Shown here piece by piece: positions 35,901-43,645 of a DNA stretch of 43,645 nt. Position 1 is the stretch's first letter. Every line of letters begins with the position of its first letter. Below the pieces are notes generated by a model. The model was not told the origin of the DNA. It did no database searches and saw only the letters and a program-made list of their open reading frames with translations. A program made the translations under genes and the position numbers. This DNA comes from Mnemiopsis leidyi (taxonomy: Eukaryota > Ctenophora > Tentaculata > Lobata > Bolinopsidae): positions 102,476 through 146,120 of the forward strand of contig JH154468.1 of assembly GCA_000226015.1 (NCBI GenBank). The letters are read 5' to 3'.

Positions 35901-38580
35901 TGTGCTAAGAGAGTAGCAGACAACTTCCCTGCCTACACTGGCATGCAGGCTCAGCTTAACCAGATGGGTGCGTATTTTACTGCAGTGTATTGATTCCTCC
36001 CTGATTTTGTTATTTGTTATTTTTTTATTTTTCTAATTTTTTTGTGATGTAAAGTTGTGATTAGCATAGGTGCAGATAGGTGCCTTGTAAGTTTAACCAG
36101 ACTATTTTCGATAAAAAACATTCAGTTGTAGAGATTAACATTAAACTTTTTAACAAAAAGATAATCTTTGACCATAAATTAAAAAACGTGACCGTACGTT
36201 GTGACTACCTTTCTATTAAATTAAGTGTCCCAAAGGATGACGGAACTCTTCGGAAATAGTCGGACTTTATTTTCTACCACGTGTCAGCAGTCCTCGAAAT
36301 TAATTGGTCGTATTTCGCTTTTTAGTGGTCAATCGCTGTCACATGAAGGAAAAAATTTCCTGCTCCTTTAGAGAATTCTGACGTATACGTGTAATTTTTT
36401 TGTAAGATTATCTTTGAGAAATGAAATCGCTTGACGTCGTAAATAGTATAATTTCTTGATTTTAATTTTTTTCATCTCTAATAATTTTTTGCCGAAGGCA
36501 AAAAAGTAAAGTAGATGGTTTAAAGTGGTCGGATTTTGGAGGTGGTAGGTGGGCAGGTAGGTAGATGGCGGTGTCCGCTGTCCGCTGTCCGTTGTCCGCT
36601 GTCCGCGGTCACAAAGCAATTTTACACATAGTGCAGTGCGCGCCACCGTTACCATGTCGACGTTACAAGTTGCCTCCGCAAAGTCATTCTACGCTGAATA
36701 TATATTTGCGAGTTCACTCCCGCGCGCGGCGTACGTATCACTATCAAAGTATTACTCCGAAGTATTACTATTATATCAATTTGAGATTCAATTCTAAAGC
36801 TTATCTGACTTATCTATGGTTTTAAATTTATGCGCAACTGTGGCAAATTATTTCATTCTTAATTTTGCGATATTACGATAATATTAATAGATTATGTGAC
36901 ACAATATGACTGTGCTTCCATGGTATTCCATCAGCAGTCTTTGCGGCAGAATTTACTTTTACAACATATCTGCTGCTCAAATTCTACGCTTTTAGCACTA
37001 GCAGAGGGCAAATCGAAGAAGCCTCTTTAAAAATTTGAGAGATGGAAATCTAGCGTCCGCCTGAGACCTAACTTAGCGGGCGCAATTCTTGTTTTCATTT
37101 AAATGTAAAGTTTTTAAATTGTAAAGAATGTTTAGAACTTTTTACTTCTGATTTGTTTTGTACATCATTTTATTTTTTATTTTAAATGTATTGTGTGTAA
37201 TGTCCAATTATAGTATCCGATTTCGCTGCTATTGTAATCGTTTGTTTTGTGGACATTATTCAATTCTAGAATTAAGAAGTGGATTACATTTTCTTGAAAG
37301 CATGATCGCTAAGCGTGTTACTGAATGAAAAATTCAAGCATCTGTTTTTGGCAACTTTTCTATAGCAATGTAATTATTAATGTAATTATTAATTAACTAT
37401 CTATTTAGCCATGTTCTCCTACTCAGGGTCTGACATGATGAGTAGCCTGAACCAAAACGCCCAACAGTACTCCTCAGCTAACTCAGGTATCAGCTCATCA
37501 TTGTCGCTTGTTTTCAAGTCTCACGAGTAACTCAGGTATCAGCTCATCATTGTCGCTTGTTTTCAAGTCTCACGAGTAACTCAGGTATCAGCTCATCATT
37601 GTCTCTTGTTTTCAAGTCTCACGAGTAACGACGTAGCTTGTGCCTGGTAGTTCAAACGAACGGTTTCCATTGTCAACGTTTATAACCAAAAAAAATACCG
37701 AATGAAATATTTCAGCCCTGAACGGACATGCTCAAGCCCACACGAACATGTCTTCTCACGGGATGACGTCACAGGCAGCTGCTCAGGGATATGGGGCTTC
37801 CAACTTTAACGCTATGGCGAGTATCGCCAATGCTAACCCTAGTGTAAGTATCAAATATTACATATTTTAGTTAGGTTTTAGTTACACGTCACGCAGTGTA
37901 GAAACTTAGACTAAAATAATTTCTAGATTTTCAGTCAAGTGTTCTCGTGTGGTTATAGTGAAGTAGAATAGTAAGATACAAAACAAATTGCCTGGTTTAA
38001 TTGTCCGTGTTTACAGTTCCTGGCTAACGCTGCCAGCTACATGCAGTCTGCACCTGCAGCCTACACAGCAGCTGCACAACCATCTGCAGCCTACACAGCA
38101 GCCCAACAAGGTATGTCACCTGACATTGCCACATTTTTGTAATTCACTCAGGGAGGTCACTACTCTCTAGGAGCTCACATCAAGGGTTACTTGAGTATTA
38201 AGTCTGATCGTGGTAAAATAACTTCGCGAATTATTTTATTGTAGCTATATTCCTTCTCCAATGAGGTGATTTACACATACCCGTGATGTTTCGATGTACT
38301 CTGTCTGAAACAGAACCCTCCCATGTCAGGTAGTTACGGAGTGCAACAAGCTACATCCCACTATCCAGCCCAACACTCACAACAATCCGCCCCGGTTGCC
38401 AGGGCCCCGCGATCCAGGGGAGAATCTAAAGTGCCAAGTGACGTGTTCGAAGGATCATACCCTGAACCGCAACTAGCCGTAAGTTCCTTACTGAAATCTC
38501 TGATAGGAAGATCATATTGTAGTTCTGGGTCTGCTTTTTACACGTTCAAGATGCGAACTATCCACAGTATACTTGACTGA
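32981..38580 (+). CDS. Tudor-domain protein with two extended Tudor domains and a Gln/Ala/Ser-rich tail
   Basis: Probable RNA-granule or piRNA-pathway scaffold; extended Tudor domains bind methylated arginines of partners such as Piwi proteins. Exons: 32981-33048, 33177-33316, 33453-33578, 33809-34187, 34638-34774, 35091-35271, 35402-35505, 35857-35967, 37427-37486, 37716-37843, 38017-38110 (509 codons, all in phase), then probably 38314 on. Extended Tudor 1: FWVQPLYNNEDRKKL to LVDYGSDEQV, then the SN-like half (ALAGVKPIPTRPP). Extended Tudor 2: VSHISDLTDFYVQYR, CCVQLGSDWFRAEI, LKDFGNVQLV, WAVRCGLNNIAP. The D-Y/F-G motifs are the family hallmark. The tail (YSSANS, AAYTAAAQ, YPAQHSQQ) is low-complexity. 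Odd points: exon 11 ends in phase 1, but the long open frame at 38314-38478 needs phase 0; in the annotated phase it stops at once (EPSHVR-stop). The true C-terminus is therefore unresolved: stop at 38580, or a donor GTAAGT at 38479 leading to an unknown exon. Which TDRD family member this is cannot be said. Confidence 0.85.
33713..33790 (+). repeat. CAAA/CAGA microsatellite before Tudor exon 4
   Basis: Runs of AAAC, ACAGACAACTAA and ACAGAC, ending about 18 bases before the acceptor at 33808. Complement of the TTTG/TCTG tracts near 3300 and 9165. Confidence 0.8.
34380..34615 (+). repeat. 20-bp palindrome-rich minisatellite in Tudor intron 4
   Basis: About eleven copies of ATACCGTAACCATGGTAACA with alternating variants (AACA, TTAAG, AACG). 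Each unit contains the near-palindrome GTAACCATGGTTAC, so the array could form many small hairpins. The array ends about 22 bases before the exon 5 acceptor. Confidence 0.9.
34833..35010 (+). repeat. 16-bp minisatellite in Tudor intron 5
   Basis: About eleven copies of ACTTTACTAATCTAGA; later copies alternate CTATGC, CTATAC and TTTACAA. Each unit carries TACTAAT or CTAATCTAG, close to the branch-point consensus TACTAAC, 80-260 bases from the acceptor at 35090. Confidence 0.9.
35502..35706 (+). repeat. 35-bp minisatellite that copies the splice donor of Tudor exon 7
   Basis: Six copies; the first is four bases shorter. Each unit begins at the exon-intron boundary GGAG|GTAAGT and ends TTTGTTGAAACTT. 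Strong donors thus occur at the real site (35506) and five more times at 35-base steps after an initial 31. Confidence 0.92.
36536..36610 (+). repeat. GGTAGG and TGTCCGC short tandem repeats in Tudor intron 8
   Basis: GGTAGGTGGGCAGGTAGGTAG is followed by five copies of TGTCCGC or TGTCCGT. They lie in the 1.46-kb intron 35968-37426, which otherwise shows no exon. Confidence 0.7.
37480..37626 (+). repeat. 49-bp minisatellite that copies the splice donor of Tudor exon 9
   Basis: Three near-perfect copies starting at 37480, 37529 and 37578. Each starts with the exon end AACTCAG|GTATCA and ends CTCACGAGT, so the donor is present three times (37487, 37536, 37585). One base differs in copy 3. Confidence 0.93.
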
Positions 38581-38740
38581 CCATTTTTCTACCTACTCAA
38601 ATATTCAAACTGCTGAATGTTTTGTGAAACGCACAACTTTTAAGTAAAGGTTATTAAGTTGTCATTATTGCAAAAAAGATATCTGAGTTAAGGTTAAGGT
38701 CCGAAATGAAGTCAATTCATTCCGAAATGAAGTAAATTCA

Positions 38741-38746
38741 TTTATT
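38741..38746 (-). terminator. polyadenylation signal AATAAA (minus-strand TSP1 gene)
   Basis: TTTATT on the plus strand reads AATAAA on the minus strand, about 135 bases after the proposed stop at 38881-38883. Confidence 0.5.
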
Positions 38747-38880
38747 GGACTGTGTTATGAATTGCATCAGGTTGATATATTAGAATAATAGAATCGCCAT
38801 TTTTAACGTCAATAGTCAATACGACGTTGAATCTAAATATGTTCTTGTTTACAATTTTGCGCGTAAAATTTTGTCTCTAA

Positions 38881-41800
38881 TTAAGCCTTTCCTGCACGTG
38901 TAGTATTGACACTACCTGTACAATGGTAAAGTTGTGATATTCATTAATCTCATGTTTCCTTGCACCTCAGAAAAGAAAAATATCCCTATTTACCTGGAGT
39001 TGAACAGTGCGGTTCTTGTCGGTAAGAAAATAGTGTGCCTGATGTGCAGGTCACTTCGCTGCTCCCTGAGTTTATAGCTCCAGAGTCAGAACATGTGACT
39101 TCGCTGCTCCCTGAGTTTATAGCTCCAGAGTCAGAACATGTGACTTTGCTGCTTCCTGAGTTTATAGCTCCAGAGTCAGAACATGTGACTTCCACCACAG
39201 TTCCTGGGTTCACTGGGAACTGTGTTGTTGTTTTCAACATGCCTGCCCACTCTGTCTTTAGTCCAGTGCAACCTGGTTGTTTAATGGGGCTGTCACAAAA
39301 ATGGAAAGGAGGCCAATGACTACTTTTGGGGACTATGGGAAATTATGTCAATGATTTTACTTGTAGCCCCCATAAAATTCAGTTCCCATTATTGACAAAA
39401 TGGATAAATGAAATAAGCCTTTCCCACACAATTCCGTCAATTTTCCAAGAATAAAGGGTACGTCATTAAACTCTGATCAGATTGGAACTAAGGGGCGAAT
39501 TGTGGTGCTTCCGGGATACTCAGCTACTATTAGCTATCTAGGGAAAACTTGGTGATACAGGTGTGACGAAGTCATTTGCTACTACATTGAGAAATAATGG
39601 TGGGACACTATTAATATAAATCACTGGGGGGCGGGGGCTTAATGGGAGATAACAGGTGCAATACTTGAGGGGACTACAGCTATTTAATTCCTGGTTTAAA
39701 ACTCCATGGGAATAGCGGAATTCTAATGAGGGTCTAAGTCGATTGCTTGTTGATCTACATTCTACAGGGGGAATAGAGCACAGCACAACGGGTTGACTTC
39801 AGTGTTACTACTTGGGAATATTAACGGCCCAGTGGCTCAGTTGGTTAGAGCGCCAGTTTCGTTATCGAAAAGGCGTGATTTCGAATCCTGCTGCAGCTAC
39901 TGGATCGTGAAGTGAGCGTTGTTGACGCTCTTCTAAGGAGAAAGCACCGTTTTATAGCTTTTCATCGGTCTTAGTTTGTCACCTCTCCTTAAAAACCGTG
40001 CTCTATAACCATGTTAGCCATTCTCAAGCTATAAGCTTGATCGGCAACCGCCTTATTTTATTAGCTGAAAACGCTTTTGTTGCCTTTTTGTTTGGGATAT
40101 ATGTCATTTTAATGTAATATTAAATCCAAACCTGGACATTCTCTTAGTTTGCATTCTCGTTTTTCCGAATCTGGTCCAACACAGTCAGCACCACCATTGG
40201 CAGGTGCGGGGTTAGTGCAGGTTCTTCTCCGTGTTTGGGTTCCAAAACCGCATATTCTTGAACACGCAGACCAGCCCCCAAAGTCAGTGTAGCCTCCATC
40301 GACTGAAAAAAGTAATGGATTGAAAAGTGTCATGGCCATGTGATCGCTTGATTGGGCTTGATTGTTGCAAAGGATTGGACTTGATTAACACTTGTCACTT
40401 AGGGTATTGAATTGTGTTCGGCGAACCTAATTCAGTAATTCGCGTTAGGTCTTACTTTTACGGTAGAAGCGAATATGCCGGAGCGAACAGCTTTTAAGCT
40501 ATAGCAGTGGGGTCTAACTAACTACTGTGATACCTAACTACATCTATTCAAGGCAGCTAACGACCTAAACAGATTGTGTTACATGATTTTTCAAAATGTT
40601 GGGCGGATTGTCGATGTAGCATAAAAGAGATAGCTTACTGTTTATTCGATGTGATCTCGCAAAGGATTATGCGATTTTTCAGTTTTACTACTGTATATTG
40701 ATCATAGTGTTTTTCGGCTTTTCGATTTTACCTTTGCAAGCATTAGTATTGCATTCTCTAGTTTCACTGCTGTCTCCTACACAGTCAGCTCCTCCGTTAG
40801 CAGGAGCAGGGTTTGTGCAGGTCCTAGTTCTAGTCTGTGTTCCTCCTCCGCAAACAGCTGAACATTCTGACCAATCTCCAAAGTCACTGTATCCACCATT
40901 GACTAAAGTGTTGAAGTTATTTAGGTCAATGTATTTGTGACTTTTTCCATGAGCTGAAAACGCTTACTGTCTTCAGCTAAATTTTGTTAGTGCCTTTTTG
41001 TTTGGAATATATGTCATTTTAATGTATCATTAAATCCAAACCTGGACATTCTCTTAGTTTGCATTCTCGTTTTTCCGAATCTGGTCCAACGCAGTCAGCA
41101 CCACCATTGGCAGGTGCGGGGTTAGTGCAGGTTCTTCTCCGTGTTTGGGTTCCAAAACCGCATATTCTTGAACACGCAGACCAGCCCCCAAAGTCAGTGT
41201 AGCCTCCATCGACTGAAAAAAGTAATGGATTGAAAAGTGTCCTGGCCATGTGATCGCTTGATTGGGCTTGATTGTGACAAAGACCAACTAAAGGATTGGA
41301 CTTGATTAATACTTAGGGTATTGAACTGCCACTCGGTTAACAGAATCAAGTTCAGATTTCTGTCTCCCGAATTTAAGGCAGAAATATCGACTACTGGCCT
41401 AATGAAGGTCTCAATCTGTAATTATGGGTACTTTTGGGGAAAAATGGCGAATTACATCAACCTCCAGACTCCAGTCCCCAGGATTTTTAGTCCTAAACAA
41501 GTCTCCATTGTGAGTCATTGCCCCCCACCCCATTGACTTTCGGGCTCCGGACATATCAATGGACAACTCATTCAAACACAAGCGCTTCGAAAAACCCCAA
41601 ATTAAAGCGGATAGTAAAACGAACAAAAGGACCTGGTATTGGACAATACGGACATAAAAGTGGGCACAATTAAAACGAACTGCTTGTCCTAATTTTTTAT
41701 CATTAACGAGAGTTATTTTTAGCATTTAAGCCAGGCATGACGCTACATTACTTTTAAGGCGACAAAAGTATAAGCACACTGGTTAAATACTTGTCTGTCT

Positions 41801-42538
41801 ATGAAAGCCAACCGATGGTTAACATATATTTACTAAGACTGTACATCCTTTATTTTTGCCTGAGGTGTAAGATACCTTTCTTAACCGCTCTGTAGTAATC
41901 AGATGCAGTGTCGAAGTTAGGATAGAAGTATATCTCCTCCACGTCCCTGCTCCAGTAGTACCTCCATCTACTGTCACTACACTCCTTATCGGACAGGAGG
42001 AAGTTCAGAACTTCCACACCATTACAGTGTATCCTCACTCTAATCCCTGCAGTCTTTTCTACCGTTATTCTCCATACTTTCTCTACTTCTACAGGCAGGT
42101 TACCGGGGAAGGTCTTGTAGGAGCTGCACGAGGAGATAGCGTACTGCAGGGTGGAGGAGAAGTATATCGCTACCCCTCCTGCATACTCTCCCTGTGTTGT
42201 GTAGAAGTACACGTCCACTTCATCTTCACTTCCTAGCTCACTGTCCGTCTTTATTTCTAGAGGAGTGTCCTCTAGGTCTAGTGGTATGTAAATACCACGT
42301 ACTGAGTCTGTCCAATCATCTGGGTGTTATGTTGGTGAAGTTATTATGTGTATTTACAGGCTAGTGCTTTTAGATTTCAATACTTGGTGTTATCAGATGC
42401 TGAATCCAAGTCCAAGACAAAAAAGTGTCAACTTTTTAAAAGGTTGGTTATATGTGTACCTGAAATATTTGCTGCTACTCCTAGGCCATTAAGTAGGATA
42501 GTTAACAGGAAAACATAACCGTAACACTTGTGAAGCAT
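38881..42538 (-). CDS. secreted multidomain protein: signal peptide, unnamed domain, three TSP1 repeats, sushi-like module
   Basis: Exons read on the minus strand: 42538-42460, 42301-41876, 41212-41042, 40902-40732, 40302-40132, 39212-38994, 38915-38881; 1,272 nt, 423 aa, every intron in phase 1, the hallmark of shuffled extracellular modules. Residues 1-22 form a signal peptide (CYGYVFLLTILLNGLGVA). Exon 2 encodes a beta-rich domain of about 140 aa (VEKVWRITVEKTAGIRVRIHCNGVEVLNF; DTASDYYRAV) that I cannot name. Three TSP1 modules follow, each an exon of exactly 171 nt with W-S-x-C, C-G-x-G-T-Q-T-R, R-x-C and C-x-x-x-x-C spacing. The next exon reads VNPGTVVEVTCSDSG to GSSEVTCTSG and EPHC, as in the second half of a sushi (CCP) domain, with an internal triplication. 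A short last exon ends at TAA 38881-38883. The first cysteine of the sushi fold is missing, so an exon between 39213 and 40131 may have been overlooked. Likely extracellular: adhesion, matrix or recognition. Confidence 0.75.
39047..39190 (-). repeat. 45-bp coding triplication in the sushi-like exon
   Basis: Three tandem 45-bp units each encode V-T-C-S-D-S-G-A-I-N-S-G-S-S plus Glu or Lys on the minus strand. Each unit adds one Cys. The plus strand is also open through the array, but that frame has no domain. Confidence 0.85.
39824..39900 (+). repeat. tRNA-like head of a SINE (decayed)
   Basis: GTGGCTCAGTTGGTTAGAGC is a good pol III A-box and D-arm, and GATTTCGAATCC is a B-box with one extra T. 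The anticodon stem does not pair (CCAGT against GAAAAGG) and the acceptor ends do not match, so this is not a working tRNA. It lies between exons of the minus-strand TSP1 gene. Confidence 0.6.
39905..40012 (+). repeat. hairpin-rich tail next to the SINE head
   Basis: Holds the perfect hairpin GAGCGT-TGTTG-ACGCTC, the arms AAGGAGA and TCTCCTT, and the near-inverted pair AGCACCGTTTT and AAAACCGTGCT. It may be the SINE body or a separate fold-back element. Confidence 0.5.
40950..41310 (-). repeat. TSP1 exon plus flanking intron, duplicated at 40067-40410
   Basis: The segment containing TSP1 exon 41212-41042 is nearly identical to that containing exon 40302-40132, introns included. The exons differ by one silent base. 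The TSP1 exon between them (40902-40732) is clearly more diverged. Confidence 0.88.
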
Positions 42539-43235
42539 AAGCTGAGAAGTTATTGGGATAGTTGGGCGGGATAATTTGGGATAAGATAAAAAGTTATCAA
42601 TTTCAATTAGATTATTTTTCGATGCTATCGAAATTGCACAATTTAGCACTATAGTATCAGAAGTTAAACAAGCCTGAGGTAATCTAGCACAAAAATCCTA
42701 AATCATTAAAAAACAATAAAAATCCACGGACCTGAGTTGAAAAAAGAATTACAAGTTCTGTGATGACTGATGCCTATTGTTGATACATATGTAATGTGTG
42801 TAACGTGACCCAAAGTTGAGTTTCACTTCCCTCTCGAACGACGAACAATTTATTAGCTGATCCTGATTGGTTATCTCCAGGAGAGCTGCCTTCTGATTGG
42901 TTCTAAAATTCCTTGATCAGCATTCAGCTCAACATTCTGCTTTCTGCTTAACTTGTACAGAAAGATTTCTTAAGAGAAGTAGGCTAGAGAAGTAGACTTC
43001 CTTCAACTCAATTAATTTTCTATTATTAGACCTGCTAAAGAGAACAAATTACCAAGTAATTAATATCTAGACCTAGGAGGACTGCCTATTATTGGTATTG
43101 TTGCTCTGCACTGATCAGATTGACGAGTGAAAATAGATAGTTGAGTAGAGCTGCTTGCATCCATATTCTAGGTTTTCTTTGTGATGATGCTAGAGGAGGG
43201 CCTGGCAAATTTTTATGCTGTAATTATTTCAGAGG
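42539..43235. other. intergenic between divergent TSP1 and second Tudor genes
   Basis: About 700 bases with the start regions of both genes at its ends. No TATA box or exon is clear. An acceptor-like TTATTTCAG ends at 43232, so an upstream untranslated exon of the Tudor gene may be here. Confidence 0.5.
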
Positions 43236-43645
43236 ATGGAGGAAGTGACAGTGGAAATAACTACAGATCCTCTAAACTTTGTTTGTCTTCTAAAGAAATA
43301 CTTTGAGCAAGTCGACCAAGCTAACAACCAAATAATGAAGATATACAGCGGTGGAAGAGACTATTCCATACCTTCCTCTAAACTTAGACGAGGTGAGTTT
43401 TCGGAGAACACCCCATACATTCTTCTAGACTTTTAGACTCTAAAGTCAGTCGTATCTATAATCCTCTAATATTAGGCAATCGCGTGAAACCCCCGACTCA
43501 AAAAGTAACGTCCCTTATTGCATCTCCCGCCACTAGCTAACCACTTAAAAACTCTCTTTGTAGGACAAGTAAAAAATAACGATCAAGTGTCGCTAGGTAA
43601 CTACCCCCTCCCCCCCAGGAATGTCGTGTGTAGCCCCATATGTTA
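43236..43645 (+). CDS. second Tudor-domain protein, 5' end (cut by window edge)
   Basis: Exons: 43236-43392, 43564-43596, 43619-43645 and onward, all joined in phase 1. The spliced reading begins MEEVTVEITTDPLNFVCLLK, continues with FEQVDQANNQIMKIYSGG and a basic linker, then QVKNNDQVSLG and MSCVAPYV at the edge. The order (hydrophobic strand with P-x-x-F-V, a helix ending I-M-K-I-Y, then V-x-x-G-x-x-C-V-A-P-Y) is the opening of an extended Tudor domain. The two introns are only 171 and 22 bases; the second is too short for a normal intron, so either that junction is wrong or 43597-43618 is exonic in another form. The first ATG follows an acceptor-like CAG, so more N-terminal exons may exist. 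Confidence 0.55.

Noticed and set aside
38971..39003. Terminal exon of the Tudor gene (KRKISLFTWS-stop)
   Set aside because: It has an acceptor and fits phase 0, but it lies across the splice donor of the minus-strand sushi exon and the added residues look random.
39035..39319. Plus-strand repeat protein with V-T-S-L-L-P-E-F-I-A-P-E-S-E-H
   Set aside because: The minus-strand reading of the same array has sushi-type cysteine spacing, correct phase-1 splice sites and neighbouring TSP1 exons; the plus frame has none of these.
39824..39900. Functional tRNA gene
   Set aside because: The D-arm and A-box are good, but the anticodon stem and acceptor stem do not pair and the B-box has an extra base.

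Overview
This is nuclear DNA from an animal. It is intron-rich and AT-rich, with GT-AG introns of about 80 to 2,900 bases, AATAAA signals, Tudor proteins, thrombospondin and sushi modules and no bacterial-style operons. Microsatellites, MITE-like elements and a tRNA-derived SINE-like sequence are common. The mix of genes suggests an invertebrate, perhaps a cnidarian or other early-branching animal, but I cannot name the species. All exon models were built by hand from reading frame, splice consensus and intron phase.

Layout: (1) 241-620, the last exons of ZRANB3 (HNH nuclease end), plus strand. (2) 1114-4233, a complete seven-exon mitochondrial HSP90, TRAP1. (3) 4492-9110, a six-exon acidic/basic protein of about 806 aa that I do not recognise. 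(4) 9111-16.9 kb, a long non-coding stretch ending in a GC-richer regulatory region packed with CACGTG, CRE and AP-1 motifs. Three TATA boxes each precede a short open first exon ending in phase 0. (5) 17123-24145, an ATF3/JDP2/Fos-type bZIP gene that can accept any of those first exons. (6) 25953-28472, a nest of short mobile elements. Empty sites and 8-bp target duplications can be read directly because the roughly 475-bp host repeat occurs twice. (7) 29524-32204, a complete class III alcohol dehydrogenase (ADH5). (8) 32981-38580, a gene with two extended Tudor domains; its introns carry tandem repeats that copy its own splice donors. (9) 42538-38881, minus strand, a secreted protein: signal peptide, a cysteine-containing domain, three TSP1 repeats and a sushi-like exon with an internal 45-bp triplication. 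(10) 43236 onward, the 5' end of a second Tudor-domain gene, cut by the window edge.

The genes do not form one pathway. TRAP1 (mitochondrial stress chaperone), the ATF3-like factor (stress transcription) and ADH5 (formaldehyde and S-nitrosoglutathione detoxification) share a loose stress theme, and the two Tudor genes probably act in germline or RNA granules. The best leads are the mobile-element nest, the multi-promoter layout of the bZIP gene, the multiplied splice donors in the Tudor gene and the homogenised TSP1 exons. I found no CRISPR array, rRNA or intact tRNA gene.
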